A stretch of DNA of 64,000 nt, taken from assembly GCA_964419935.1 (NCBI GenBank), contig CAYQQJ010000011.1:1-64000 (forward strand), read 5' to 3'. The position numbers and the translations under genes are program-made. The DNA is from CAYQQJ01 sp964419935 (GTDB lineage Bacteria > Pseudomonadota > Gammaproteobacteria > Pseudomonadales > Cellvibrionaceae). The notes beneath the pieces were generated by a model. The model worked only from the letters and a program-made list of their open reading frames with translations. It ran no database searches and was not told the origin of the DNA. Shown piece after piece: positions 9,790 to 19,554 of the stretch (position 1 is its first letter; each line of letters starts with the position of its first letter).

Positions 9790-11634
9790 CTACTCAATTT
9801 CGAACACATGGGCGGAACGCGCCTCAACCTCCAAAGGGTGCGTCAAAGAGTGTTGCGACCCGGTGATGATGTTCCTGGCAACGGAGCGGCCCTTCAGAAA
9901 CCTGTGAAACCTTTCGGTACCCAGCGCAATGGCATCACCAGACTTATTGATCGCCACCATCACGAGATCATCTTCATAGTGACGAAAATACACGTAGGTT
10001 TCGTTTTCTGGCGCGTAGTGCGTAAGCTCGCCGTAATGGATTGCCGGAGATGTTTTTCGCCAGGTCAGTAAACCCTGCAAAAATGCCTTGGCGTTCTTCT
10101 GCCCGGCAGATAAACCCTCACCAGAAAACCCGTTGACACTGTCCCCAGGCCAGCCACCGGGAAATTCAGCGCGAATGGCACCGTGGTCACCGCTACCGGA
10201 ATGACTCATCTGAATTTCGGTGCCGTAGAAAATCTGAGGAATGCCGCGGGTTGTGAGAAAGTAGGTTAGCGCAATGCGCCAGAGGCGATCATCTTCACCG
10301 AGTGCCGGGTAAATACGATCCATATCGTGGTTGTCCGGGAACACGACCAAGTTGTAAGGGTCGGCATAAACAAAATCCGCCGCGAGCGTTTCATAGAGTT
10401 TGACCAGGCCACTGGACCAGCTCTCCTTCGCGGTGAGACCTTCCACCACGGCATTCTGCAAAGGAAAATCCATAACACTTGGCAGGTATGACTGATATCT
10501 ATCGTGGGTCTTCTTGCCGCGCTGCCAGTAAGCAACTATGGAAGGATTCAATGACCACTCTTCCCCGACGATATTGAAGTGTGGATATTCCGCCATTAGC
10601 CTCTGCGTCCAGCGGGATAAAAATGTCTTGTCTGAATAGGAATAGGTATCCACGCGAATGCCGGAAAGCCCCGCGTACTCCACCCACCAGATGCTGTTCT
10701 GAATCAGGTAGTTAGCCAGGAACGGATTGCGCTGATTTAAATCCGGCATGGAGGGCACAAACCAACCGCTGCTGAAGACCTCGCGGTCGTCGTCCACTCC
10801 GTGGGGGTCATGCAGAGATTCTCGCTTGTGGGAGGTCGGCGTAAACTCGCCGCCATTGTTAATCCAGTCAGGTGTCGGCAGATCCGTCATCCACCAATGG
10901 CGGGATCCGCTATGGTTGAGAACCATATCCATTATCAAACCGACGCCGCGCTGGCTGGCTTGCTGTGCCAGCTGACGATACAGTGCGTTGCTACCGAATC
11001 GCGCGTCCACTTCATAGAAGTCTGTGATCGCATAGCCATGGTAGGAGTATGTCGGCTGAGCGTTTTGCAACACCGGGTTTAACCACAGCTGGGTAAATCC
11101 CATATCCGCAATATAATCCAGGTGCTCAATAATGCCCTGCAAGTCGCCACCATGGCGTCCATTTTGGTCTGCCCTGTCGACACCCTCGCTGAGCCCTGCC
11201 ACTTCGTCATTGCTTTGATCGCCGTTGGCAAACCGGTCCGGTGTAATCAGGTAAATCACATCCGCAGGGGTGAAGCCCTGGCGACTGGCAGAGTCGGGTT
11301 CGCGTTCATGTAACGGGTAGCTAACCGTTATAGCCGGTTTACCGTCCCTGATAAATTCAATCGGCAATTCGCCCGGCTTAACTGCGTCCGCAAGCCATAA
11401 ATCGACGAACAGGTAATTGACGTTGGCGACGCGGTGAATCTGCTTGATTTCCACGCCCGGGTATTTAATCACCGGTTCGAGCTCAGCAATGTTCTCCCCG
11501 TGTACCAGTAACTGAAGAAAATTGCTTTCCATGCCTGCCCACCAAAAGGCGGGCTCCAGATGTTTAATTTTATAGCCTGCACTGGCGGCACTTGACCAGC
11601 ACAGGGCAATTAAAAACAACAAGCGGTATATCAT
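9790..11634 (-). CDS. periplasmic neopullulanase/cyclomaltodextrinase-like GH13 enzyme
   Basis: Glycoside hydrolase GH13 of the SusA/cyclomaltodextrinase type, 614 residues, with a signal peptide (about 1-19, ends SSAASA). An immunoglobulin-like N-terminal domain (about 20-110) precedes the barrel. Catalytic residues: D329 in GIRVD, E358 in VGEEW, D437 in FPDNHD. It should cut maltooligosaccharides, cyclodextrins or pullulan in the periplasm. It lies 51 bp after the GH97 gene on the same strand, suggesting a two-gene operon under the operator at 13843. Exact specificity among cyclomaltodextrinase, neopullulanase and maltogenic amylase cannot be read from sequence. Confidence 0.88.
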   Translation of the reverse strand: MIYRLLFLIALCWSSAASAGYKIKHLEPAFWWAGMESNFLQLLVHGENIAELEPVIKYPGVEIKQIHRVANVNYLFVDLWLADAVKPGELPIEFIRDGKPAITVSYPLHEREPDSASRQGFTPADVIYLITPDRFANGDQSNDEVAGLSEGVDRADQNGRHGGDLQGIIEHLDYIADMGFTQLWLNPVLQNAQPTYSYHGYAITDFYEVDARFGSNALYRQLAQQASQRGVGLIMDMVLNHSGSRHWWMTDLPTPDWINNGGEFTPTSHKRESLHDPHGVDDDREVFSSGWFVPSMPDLNQRNPFLANYLIQNSIWWVEYAGLSGIRVDTYSYSDKTFLSRWTQRLMAEYPHFNIVGEEWSLNPSIVAYWQRGKKTHDRYQSYLPSVMDFPLQNAVVEGLTAKESWSSGLVKLYETLAADFVYADPYNLVVFPDNHDMDRIYPALGEDDRLWRIALTYFLTTRGIPQIFYGTEIQMSHSGSGDHGAIRAEFPGGWPGDSVNGFSGEGLSAGQKNAKAFLQGLLTWRKTSPAIHYGELTHYAPENETYVYFRHYEDDLVMVAINKSGDAIALGTERFHRFLKGRSVARNIITGSQHSLTHPLEVEARSAHVFEIE

Positions 11635-11685
11635 GGATTATCCTTATTATGTCGCCGATTTTAGCCGGGTCTTTCCAGGGCCTGT

Positions 11686-13725
11686 TTATTCAACTGCTTC
11701 GAAACGGATTGCCGCACCACCACTGGCGCCCAGTTGCAGTGTCAGCTTGTCATCCCACGCCAACTCTTTCTTCTCGATAACCATGTCATAGGGGTTGGTT
11801 AGCCAGTTGGCTTTTTCGCCGTCGCGATAAATGTGTGCGATATAGCGTTGATCCTTGTCCAGGAAATCCAGCGAGAGCGTCAAGTTCCTTGGCTGTTCGT
11901 CAGTCAGTGCACCGAGATACCAGTCCTGACCATCCCGCTCCTTTCGCGCAAAGGCAACATAGTCACCCACCTCACCGGCGATGGCTCGGCTCTCTTCCCA
12001 GTCCGTAGGAACATCCACAATAAACTGGAAAGCGTCGGGGCGCTTTGCGTAGTTTCTTGGCAGGTCCATAACCATTTGGATGGGGCTGTAAAGCACCACG
12101 TACAGAGACAACTCCTTTGCCAGCGTATGCTTGATGCGGTTCTCCGCATCAAGCCCGTAGGGTGCCAGGTCGAACGCGCCCGGGGTGTAATCCATGGGGC
12201 CGGACAGCATGCGTGTAAATGGCAGGATAGCGGTGTGTTCCGGCGGATTCGGTGGCGAACCCCAGGCGTTGTACTCCTGACCACGGGCGCCCTCACGCGC
12301 AATCCAGTTGGGGTACGTGCGGCGCAAACCGGTATCCTTGATCGGTTCATGGGTATTGATACTGATCTTGCGCTCGGCGGCCTCTTTCACGCTGTGCAAA
12401 TATTCGCCCACCATAAATTGGCCGTCGTGCCACTCGTAGCGCACAATGCCATTTTCATCAACGCGCTTGATTTCACCACCATCAGCCACGTAACCGGTTT
12501 TCACCTGGGCCACACCATGTTTCTCGTACAGATCGTAGGCCTCATCCATTTGCTTCCGGTAGTTGGTTACGCTACCTGACGTCTCATGATGGCCAATAAG
12601 CTTGACGCCTTTTTTCTTACCGTAGGCCGTCACTTCAGCCAGATCAAAATCCGGATAAGGCTCGGTAAAGCTGAAGATGTCCCCATTCGAATACCAGTCA
12701 CCATCCCAGCCAATATTCCAGCCTTCCACGAGCACACCGGAGAAACCATGCTTGGCGGCAAAGTCCATGTAACGCTTGGTTTCACTGGTAGTCGCGCCGT
12801 GCTTTTCACCGGAGCCCCAGGTGTTTTCATTCAGATGCATGCCCCACCAGATACCCACATATTTACCGGGTTCCACCCAGGACACATCACCGAGTTTGTT
12901 GGGCTCGTTCAGGTTGAGAATCAGATCCGAATTCAACAGCCCCACCGCATTTTCAGCAATCTGAATGGTTCTCCAGGGCGATTTGAATGGTGCTTTGGTT
13001 TTTACGCGAATCCCGTCGGACCACGGCGTCAAATTGGCTTCGAATACGCCAGGGCGGCGCTGATCCAGAGTCATCGCGGCATAGTCAACCAACGCGGCTT
13101 CATGAATGCTCACATGAATGTTCGATGGCAGCTTCATGGTGAAAGGTGTATGGGCGCGATCAACCTGCTGCAGCGGGCTGGTGTTGTAAATGTATTCATA
13201 GCGATTCCAGCCGCGCGAGGGAATCCACCAGCTGGTGGCCTTATCGCTGGCACTGATTGAAAATTCGGTCAGCTCATCGGTGATTTCCACCGCGTTCATG
13301 CCGCGTTGCTTCGGCACCTCATAGCGGAAACCGATGCCGTCATCAAACGCACGGAAACGGACACGATAAACGCTTTCCGGTTTGCCCGTGCGGACAAACT
13401 CCACCAGAAGCTCATTGTGATGATCGCGAACAAATTTGCGTTCGCCCCAGGGTTGCGTCCAGGTTTCGTCACGTTGGTTCTTCTTGCTGGAAGCAATTTC
13501 AAACCCTTCATCAAATGCCGCTTGAGATTTGAATGCCATCCCCAAACTCGACCGTTCGATGACGGGCGTTCCCTGAAACCACACCTGATAGCTCGGCGCC
13601 TTGTTATCGTCAGATACCGCGACCGTAATGTCGCCGTCTGGCGAGCTCACTTTGACAGTTTCCGCCGAAGCAAAACCTGCAACAAAAATCAGAAGAAACC
13701 ATAATATTTTACTGCGGTAATGCAT
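11686..13725 (-). CDS. GH97 alpha-glucosidase (SusB-like)
   Basis: Retaining or inverting alpha-glucosidase of GH97, 679 residues, acting on short alpha-glucans in the periplasm. Start at 13725 is set by AGGAG seven bases upstream and by a signal peptide (MHYRSKILWF...GFASA). An N-terminal beta-sandwich is followed by a barrel containing NTHEPIKDTGLRRTYPN and REGARGQEYNAW, the family's catalytic segments; the HEP and GQE glutamates match the calcium/base/acid positions of SusB-type inverting enzymes. The longer reading frame starting near 13830 would overlap the promoter and is not favoured. First gene of the GH97-GH13 pair. Confidence 0.92.
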   Translation of the reverse strand: MHYRSKILWFLLIFVAGFASAETVKVSSPDGDITVAVSDDNKAPSYQVWFQGTPVIERSSLGMAFKSQAAFDEGFEIASSKKNQRDETWTQPWGERKFVRDHHNELLVEFVRTGKPESVYRVRFRAFDDGIGFRYEVPKQRGMNAVEITDELTEFSISASDKATSWWIPSRGWNRYEYIYNTSPLQQVDRAHTPFTMKLPSNIHVSIHEAALVDYAAMTLDQRRPGVFEANLTPWSDGIRVKTKAPFKSPWRTIQIAENAVGLLNSDLILNLNEPNKLGDVSWVEPGKYVGIWWGMHLNENTWGSGEKHGATTSETKRYMDFAAKHGFSGVLVEGWNIGWDGDWYSNGDIFSFTEPYPDFDLAEVTAYGKKKGVKLIGHHETSGSVTNYRKQMDEAYDLYEKHGVAQVKTGYVADGGEIKRVDENGIVRYEWHDGQFMVGEYLHSVKEAAERKISINTHEPIKDTGLRRTYPNWIAREGARGQEYNAWGSPPNPPEHTAILPFTRMLSGPMDYTPGAFDLAPYGLDAENRIKHTLAKELSLYVVLYSPIQMVMDLPRNYAKRPDAFQFIVDVPTDWEESRAIAGEVGDYVAFARKERDGQDWYLGALTDEQPRNLTLSLDFLDKDQRYIAHIYRDGEKANWLTNPYDMVIEKKELAWDDKLTLQLGASGGAAIRFEAVE

Positions 13726-13842
13726 GTCCAACTCCTGGCATCTGTCTGCCAATTGATAATAAAAATGTATTCTCCAGTAGGAATACATCCATAATGTGAT
13801 TTGGTTCATAGTAGATCGCTGAGACGGCAAAGTTCAACGTCA

Positions 13843-13856
13843 TGCATACGTATTCA
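13843..13856. promoter_or_regulatory. LacI-type operator 3 (GH97)
   Basis: TGCATACGTATTCA, identical to operator 1, about 120 bp upstream of the GH97 start. It is the only single (unpaired) operator in the set. Confidence 0.75.
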
Positions 13857-13960
13857 ACGCAGCGTTTCGTTATTAAAAACGCGATCAACAATGCACGAAT
13901 TTGTGTTCGCGGAATCTGCGAACGAGCAACATTCATGAATAAAAAATGTTGCATAAAAAA

Positions 13961-13989
13961 ACCCCTGAAGATCATTGATCGACAGGGGT
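13961..13989 (-). terminator. Rho-independent terminator of TonB receptor 2
   Basis: Read on the minus strand: ACCCCTG, a 15-base loop containing the internal palindrome GATCAATGATC, CAGGGGT, then a run of seven T. It follows the receptor stop (14054) by about 65 bp. Confidence 0.85.
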
Positions 13990-14053
13990 AAAAGTCGGGG
14001 AGAGACATAAATTTTATCAAGCAACGGGGAACAGCCGTTCCCCGCCGGCTGGA

Positions 14054-16918
14054 CTAGAACTTGTAGTTAGCACTCAGAATATAGTTAGCGCCAAAGTTCT
14101 GATACAACGTGATCATACGAGGATCCGCATCATCCGCTGTGATTGTTTCCTCATTGGTCAGGTTCTGGGCTTGCAGTCGCACAGTCAAGCCATCCAGGCC
14201 GCGAATACCCGACGCGCTGAAATCATATCCGATCTGCGCATCCACCAGGGTTGCACCCTGATCTTCCGTCGGTACCAGTGACAGACTGACACCGCGCCCT
14301 TCAGTCAGGAAATCACTACGCTTGCGAGCCGCCACGCGGAACTCGAACCCGGCTCTCTCGTAGTAGGCGGTTAACTGATAAGACTCTTTGGAAAGCCCCT
14401 GGATTCTCAGCTCTTCTCCCGCCTCGTCAGTCACTTCACCATCGAGGAAGGTTGCGCTGGCGATAATGCCGAGTCCATCAAGCGAATCAGACACCACATA
14501 GAAAGGGAATGCACCCTGCAGCTCGGTACCGGAAACGGAGCCAGATCCCGCTTCTTCAATGACGCTGGTGAGCCCTTGGGTAGTCAGTGTTTCACCAGCC
14601 GGCAGATCGGCATCGTGATACCCGGCCACTACAAAGTCACTGAAGTCGGTAACCAAACCGTCCCGAGTGATATGCCAGTTCTGCAAATCCTTGTAGAAGA
14701 AAGTGCCCGCCACATAACCCTCGTCAGCGAAATAATATTCGTAAGAAAGATCCAACTGAATCGCTTCAATGGGTTTCAGACCTGGCGTACCGGAGGTCGC
14801 ACTCCAGGGGCTGAACTGCGGATCGCCGCTGATACGCCGCGCGGCATCAAAGGTGAAGCCGATGGTGTTATTCGGTTTCATGGCATCCATGCGCGCCCGT
14901 GAAATAGTTTTGGCCGCTGCGAAGCGCACAATCTGCTCATCCGTTACCTGAAAATTCATGTTCAGGCTCGGCAGGAGCTGAGTGTATTCGTCGCCGCCGG
15001 TGACCGCTTCCGCAACCACGGTGCCATCTGAACCGGTATAGGTGTTATAGCCAGACGCGGACTGGTCCGTTCTCACAACCTGCAAGCCAACGTTACCACT
15101 CAGGATGCCGGTTTCGAAATTGGCCATGGCATAAGCCAGCGATACTTTTTCAGATACCGCGTAGGTGTCACCCAGGCGTCCTGTTTCATATTGTTCAGCG
15201 GCAACTTCGCGGTAAATACCATCGTTGTACAAAGCCACGCCGTCATAAGCGAGCATGCTGCCGAGACCGAAAGTATCCAGACTCACAGTACCCACGATAT
15301 ATTCTTCCGGCACCGCGATGTCACTTTGCTGGTCGGCAGGCAAGGTATCGTCGTAACCCGGAGCGACCAGGAAGGCCCCCTCGTTAACCTTCGATTTTGT
15401 CCGGTCGCTGTAATTGACACCCAGTTCAATGCTGTTAATGATGGAGAAGTCGACAAAACCTTCGGTACTCAAACGGAAGGTGTCCAACTCTTCTTCAAAC
15501 ACCGCGTTGTTTACAAAGCCATCCTGAGCATTGCTGTTTCCACCCACCGCGGGTGCAATGCCGCCGCCCCACGCCTGAGGACCGGCCAGTCGAATTACGT
15601 CGGGATCAGTATAATCCGGCGTCGAGAGAGTGGAATGAGGACCGTAAAATGCGCCCTCCGGAGTCATTACCCATGAACGCGCTGCCGCGTCACCTTGTGT
15701 CGCTGTACTGGCGCGACCCACGCCGGAATAGCTTTCAAGGTTCAATAGGTCTTTGGAAGATTCGCTGGTCGCCGCGTCCACAGTCATCGACCAATCGTCA
15801 CTGAGCTGGTAGCGGGCGTTAAGGCCCACGGTGGTGAGCTCCGCGTCTTTGACTTCGCCATCATTACGGATAACGCTGTGGAAACCGTCGAACTCGCCTG
15901 CGGTTACCAGGCCGTTGTCAACAGAAGTGATGCTGTAGTTGGCACCACTCCAGATGGGACCGCCCTCTTCCAGGCCACGGAAAACTTTTGATTCGGTGAA
16001 ATCAATATAAAGTCCATCAACGGTAACGTTCAATCGATCGTTGGGCTCGAACTGCAGAATAGTGGAGATAGTATCACGCTCCATCACTGCGGAACGGACA
16101 AAAGTGTCGTGCCCGCCAAGAATAAACGGCGCATTCGGATCCTCGCCATCAATGCTCGGATAACCCCAACCCCGGAACTGTTCTTCCTGACTGGGTGACT
16201 CCATGGTCGCCACAGTCACTGCCAGACCGAATGTGTCATCGGCAAATTTATCGGAATACGTTGCGGCCAGACGATGACCCTTATCGTCGAAATCCGGGTT
16301 AGCGGACTCGAGCTCATTCATCTCATAACTGCCATTAATGCTGATAATGCGTTCATTATCCAGCGGACGAAGTGTTTGCAAATCAATAACGCCGCCCAGC
16401 CCCTGGTTCACCAGGGTTGCATCGGGAGTTTTATAGACAACGGCACCGGAGATAATCTCGGCCGGGTACAGATCGTACTCAACACCACGGTTATCGCCAA
16501 TCCCCAAAAGCTCGCGACCATTCATGGTGGTGGCAACGTATTCCTTGCCAAAGCCGCGTACAGAAATGCCACTGCTGCGGCCATTGACGCGGGCGCCGGC
16601 CAACCCGGGAAGACGTGCAAGAGACTCGGCAATACTCGTGTCTGGCAGCTTGCCGATATCTTCAGCCGAAATCGCCTCCACAATGGAAGATGAGTTGGTT
16701 TTGATATCAATGGAGTTCTGCAGGCTTTGGCGAAACCCGGTAATGACCACTTCCTCCAACACTCTAGGCTGATCTTCAGCTTGACCGGTCTGCGCATAAA
16801 CGGCAGATGGCAGTGCTGCAGCAATCGCCAGGGATAATACGGATCGCGAAAACCCGGAAGCGGATTTTCTCGCGTGATTGCCATTTACTGACATTCTTTC
16901 GTTGGTCTCTTTACGCAT
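14054..16918 (-). CDS. TonB-dependent receptor 2 (TIGR01782-like)
   Basis: Outer-membrane importer of 954 residues. The N-terminus is extended and polar (about 22 residues) before the hydrophobic signal segment ending AVYAQ. Plug motifs: VLEEVVITGFRQSLQNSIDIK, AESLARLPGLAG, ISVRGFGKEY; long beta-barrel, ending with an aromatic residue (ILSANYKF). Start at 16918 has GAGG eight bases upstream. Two operators at 16997-17040 suggest direct control by the starch-locus LacI regulator, and it has its own terminator, so it is a single-gene unit. Likely ligand maltodextrin, inferred from context and regulation. Confidence 0.9.
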   Translation of the reverse strand: MRKETNERMSVNGNHARKSASGFSRSVLSLAIAAALPSAVYAQTGQAEDQPRVLEEVVITGFRQSLQNSIDIKTNSSSIVEAISAEDIGKLPDTSIAESLARLPGLAGARVNGRSSGISVRGFGKEYVATTMNGRELLGIGDNRGVEYDLYPAEIISGAVVYKTPDATLVNQGLGGVIDLQTLRPLDNERIISINGSYEMNELESANPDFDDKGHRLAATYSDKFADDTFGLAVTVATMESPSQEEQFRGWGYPSIDGEDPNAPFILGGHDTFVRSAVMERDTISTILQFEPNDRLNVTVDGLYIDFTESKVFRGLEEGGPIWSGANYSITSVDNGLVTAGEFDGFHSVIRNDGEVKDAELTTVGLNARYQLSDDWSMTVDAATSESSKDLLNLESYSGVGRASTATQGDAAARSWVMTPEGAFYGPHSTLSTPDYTDPDVIRLAGPQAWGGGIAPAVGGNSNAQDGFVNNAVFEEELDTFRLSTEGFVDFSIINSIELGVNYSDRTKSKVNEGAFLVAPGYDDTLPADQQSDIAVPEEYIVGTVSLDTFGLGSMLAYDGVALYNDGIYREVAAEQYETGRLGDTYAVSEKVSLAYAMANFETGILSGNVGLQVVRTDQSASGYNTYTGSDGTVVAEAVTGGDEYTQLLPSLNMNFQVTDEQIVRFAAAKTISRARMDAMKPNNTIGFTFDAARRISGDPQFSPWSATSGTPGLKPIEAIQLDLSYEYYFADEGYVAGTFFYKDLQNWHITRDGLVTDFSDFVVAGYHDADLPAGETLTTQGLTSVIEEAGSGSVSGTELQGAFPFYVVSDSLDGLGIIASATFLDGEVTDEAGEELRIQGLSKESYQLTAYYERAGFEFRVAARKRSDFLTEGRGVSLSLVPTEDQGATLVDAQIGYDFSASGIRGLDGLTVRLQAQNLTNEETITADDADPRMITLYQNFGANYILSANYKF

Positions 16919-16996
16919 GGTGTAACCTCATCAAAAGCTGGTTCTTATAATGTTGAAATTAAATCCTATGCTTGACCGCTATCCTGGACAAGCGTC

Positions 16997-17010
16997 TGCA
17001 TACGTATTCA
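16997..17010. promoter_or_regulatory. LacI-type operator 4 (TonB receptor 2)
   Basis: TGCATACGTATTCA, about 80 bp upstream of the receptor start. Confidence 0.75.
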
Positions 17011-17026
17011 TACTTTTATGCTTCAA

Positions 17027-17040
17027 TGCATACGTATGCA
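17027..17040. promoter_or_regulatory. LacI-type operator 5 (TonB receptor 2)
   Basis: TGCATACGTATGCA, the perfect palindromic form, centred 30 bp (about three turns) from operator 4. Confidence 0.8.
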
Positions 17041-17219
17041 GAAGGAACTTTTTTGTATTCACAATCTTTACTGTCCCATAAACAACGGAAGGAACGTCAG
17101 CAAATCTCTATCTATTAAGGGATAGAAGAGTTTTCTCGGGAGAGACATGAATGCGGCATTCACTGCTGTGACACGCCGTGACAAATCGCCAGGATAGCGA
17201 GCTCGGCGCTCGCGAAGTT

Positions 17220-17314
17220 GTAGCCTGGATGGAGTCTGACTTTCAAGTGAAAGTGCAATCCGGGAAAACCAACCTCTGACTACCCCGGATTCCGTTACAC
17301 TCCATCCAGGCTAC
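17220..17314. repeat. dispersed repeat family 2, copy a
   Basis: 16-bp perfect inverted repeat GTAGCCTGGATGGAGT / ACTCCATCCAGGCTAC (17220-17235, 17299-17314), with CCCGGATTCCGTTAC inside the right arm. Related arms occur at 42760-42856, 45048-45126 and 60745-60777. Confidence 0.7.
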
Positions 17315-17470
17315 GGGTGCGACTTTTCGGCGTTTATGGGACAGCAATAATCCGCAACCCCTAATTCAGGCTCCTCCGTTCACCAACACAATCTGTATCA
17401 CAAACAAATCATTGCCAAACACATTCCGATACGTAGTCCTGCCGTTTTTCATGGATATTCAAACTCAAAA

Positions 17471-19099
17471 TCATCCCCTGACCTTTGCAAAAAACAGATT
17501 ATGAGCCTGCAATGCGATTTCAACGCCGCGAAGTTCAACTGGCGCAAAACCGTGTCCGTCCAAGACTTCAACAACAGTGACACCAGACAGATGAAATAGT
17601 TGATCCTCGCCGCCCAGATTGATGCAGATCACTATTTGCTCGCCCTCATACTCTCGAATAAAACATAAGCAGTCCTTGGGTGCATCGATGAATCTGATAC
17701 TGCCAAGCCGTAAAACGGGCTGCTCACGACGCCAGCTCACAAAAGTGCGATAGGCATTCAACACGGAATCCGGTTCCGCATCCTGCACACTCACGGCATA
17801 TTGGCGATGGGCTTCCGGGACGGGCAGCCAGGTTTGTTGCGCCGCTGAAAATCCAGCGTTGGTCGAAGCCTGCGTCCAGGGCATGGGTGTACGGCAACCA
17901 TCGCGCCCCTTGAATTCTGGCCAGAATGCAATACCGTAAGGATCCTGCAACTGTTCAGGAAGAATATCGCCCTCCGTCAAACCCAGCTCTTCTCCCTGAT
18001 AACTACAAACACTTCCGCGTAGGGACAACAACATCGCGTTCAGCGCTTTGGCCAGCGCCGGGTTGCGCTGCTCGCCACCCCAGCGGGACATGACTCGCAC
18101 CACATCGTGGTTGCTCACCGCCCAACATGGCCAGGCACCGGCGAGGCCGGCCTCCAGAGTTTCAACCGTGTGGCGAATATGATCTGTGGAAAATTCATCG
18201 ACCAGCAGTTCGAAACTGTAGGTCATATGCAAGCGCGTGTTGCCGCTGGTGTATTCCGCCATGGTTTTCAGCGAGTCTTCGGATTGTATTTCGCCCAGGG
18301 TTACCGAACCGGGGTAACGGTCCATCAAGGCACGCAGGCGCTGGATAAACTCGAGGTTTTCCGGTTGTGTATTGTCATAAATATGGCGCTGAAAGGCGTA
18401 GGGATTATCCTCCTTGAAGCCACGACCGCGCCGCTCGGCAACCGGCTTGGGCGGGTTGTCGCGCAGTTGCTGGTCATGAAAACAGAAGTTGATGGCGTCC
18501 AGACGCAAACCATCCACGCCACGCTTCAACCAAAATTCCACTTCATCCAGAATGGCCTGACGTACGGATGGGTTATGGAAGTTCAGATCCGGCTGGCTTT
18601 TCAAAAAATTGTGCAAATAGTACTGGCAACGCCGTGGCTCCCATTGCCAGGCCGAACCACCGAAAATTGACAGCCAGTTATTCGGCGGCGTGCCATCCGC
18701 TCGCGCATCGGCCCATACATACCAGTCTGATTTTTCGTTGGCGGTGGATTCACGACTCTGTTGAAACCATTGATGCTGGTCCGAGGTATGACTCAACACC
18801 TGGTCAATAATAATTTTGATACCGCGACTGTGTGCCTGGTCGATCAACTGATCAAAATCATCCAGGGTGCCGAATATCGGGTCGATATCGCGATAGTCGC
18901 TGATGTCGTAACCAAAATCCTTCATGGGTGATTTGAAAAACGGCGATATCCAGATCGCTTCAACACCCAAGCTTTCAATGTAGTCCAGCTTGCTGATGAT
19001 TCCGGGCAAATCGCCAATACCATCGCCGTTGCTGTCCATCATACTGCGCGGGTAAACCTGATAAATAACGGCGCCACGCCACCAAGGTATGGTTTGCAT
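17471..19099 (-). CDS. cytoplasmic alpha-glucosidase (GH13, oligo-1,6/maltose type)
   Basis: Exo-acting GH13 alpha-glucosidase of 542 residues without a signal peptide. Opens WWRGAVIYQVYPRSM with the DSNGDGIGDL calcium-binding loop; nucleophile D201 (GLRLD), acid E270 (TLGE), stabiliser D332 (SNHD). It should convert imported maltose or maltodextrin to glucose in the cytoplasm. Downstream of the divergent operator region it shares with the glucoamylase gene. Preference for alpha-1,4 versus alpha-1,6 linkages is not settled by what I can read. Confidence 0.9.
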   Translation of the reverse strand: MQTIPWWRGAVIYQVYPRSMMDSNGDGIGDLPGIISKLDYIESLGVEAIWISPFFKSPMKDFGYDISDYRDIDPIFGTLDDFDQLIDQAHSRGIKIIIDQVLSHTSDQHQWFQQSRESTANEKSDWYVWADARADGTPPNNWLSIFGGSAWQWEPRRCQYYLHNFLKSQPDLNFHNPSVRQAILDEVEFWLKRGVDGLRLDAINFCFHDQQLRDNPPKPVAERRGRGFKEDNPYAFQRHIYDNTQPENLEFIQRLRALMDRYPGSVTLGEIQSEDSLKTMAEYTSGNTRLHMTYSFELLVDEFSTDHIRHTVETLEAGLAGAWPCWAVSNHDVVRVMSRWGGEQRNPALAKALNAMLLSLRGSVCSYQGEELGLTEGDILPEQLQDPYGIAFWPEFKGRDGCRTPMPWTQASTNAGFSAAQQTWLPVPEAHRQYAVSVQDAEPDSVLNAYRTFVSWRREQPVLRLGSIRFIDAPKDCLCFIREYEGEQIVICINLGGEDQLFHLSGVTVVEVLDGHGFAPVELRGVEIALQAHNLFFAKVRG

Positions 19100-19379
19100 G
19101 GTTACACCTCACCCGATAATTGAAATAGAACGCGTTCCGGCAAACACACTGAGCGATGCTCAGCTGGGGTATCAGCGCGATAACGAAATAATGTGAACTG
19201 CATTATTATTTCCTGCATTACAGTTGGCTTTATGCAACCGAGGCTTCGGTCCGTTGTCATCAGGGACTGGGATTTAAAAGACCAACCCCTGATGACAAAC
19301 TTACTTTCAGGCCACTCGATTAGTAGTATCTTCGACTCAAAATAACGATACGCTGACGAGCTCCAGTGGCGCAATAGAC

Positions 19380-19393
19380 TACATACGTATGCA
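19380..19393. promoter_or_regulatory. LacI-type operator 6
   Basis: TACATACGTATGCA, in the divergent region between the cytoplasmic alpha-glucosidase and the glucoamylase. Confidence 0.75.
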
Positions 19394-19449
19394 TAAAAGC
19401 CGAGGGAGTTTAAACGGCCATTTAATAGCCAAATTGGCGAAAAAAACTA

Positions 19450-19463
19450 TGAATACGTATGCA
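19450..19463. promoter_or_regulatory. LacI-type operator 7
   Basis: TGAATACGTATGCA, centred 70 bp from operator 6 and about 90 bp upstream of the glucoamylase start; a spacing that would allow looping. Confidence 0.75.
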
Positions 19464-19554
19464 TTGCGCCAGTCGATGTACCCCCCCGGCGGGGCTTGCT
19501 TCTATACTTCAGGTTTCCTCGCTTTTGAACTGGCAGATAAAACAAGGATTCACC

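Larger units (their letters stand above)
13726..14053. other. intergenic: GH97 promoter and receptor terminator
   Basis: The 328-bp gap holds the GH97 operator (13843-13856) and a Rho-independent terminator for the upstream TonB receptor (13961-13989). No supported gene. Confidence 0.7.
16919..17470. other. intergenic: receptor 2 promoter and repeat
   Basis: A 552-bp gap between the GH13 alpha-glucosidase (ends 17471) and receptor 2 (starts 16918), both on the minus strand. It holds two operators (16997-17040) and a family 2 repeat (17220-17314). The remainder, 17041-17219 and 17315-17470, shows no gene. Confidence 0.65.
19100..19554. other. divergent regulatory region (alpha-glucosidase / glucoamylase)
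   Basis: A 455-bp divergent promoter region. It contains operators at 19380 and 19450, and an inverted repeat at 19255-19297 (TGTCATCAGGG / CCCTGATGACA, 21-base loop). At 19407-19425 it also has AGTTTAAACGGCCATTTAA, which resembles the IS-like end at 36-53. No gene supported. Confidence 0.6.

Noticed and set aside
13709..14020. 103-residue minus-strand frame upstream of GH97
   Set aside because: Covers the operator and terminator, has no family pattern and overlaps the GH97 start.
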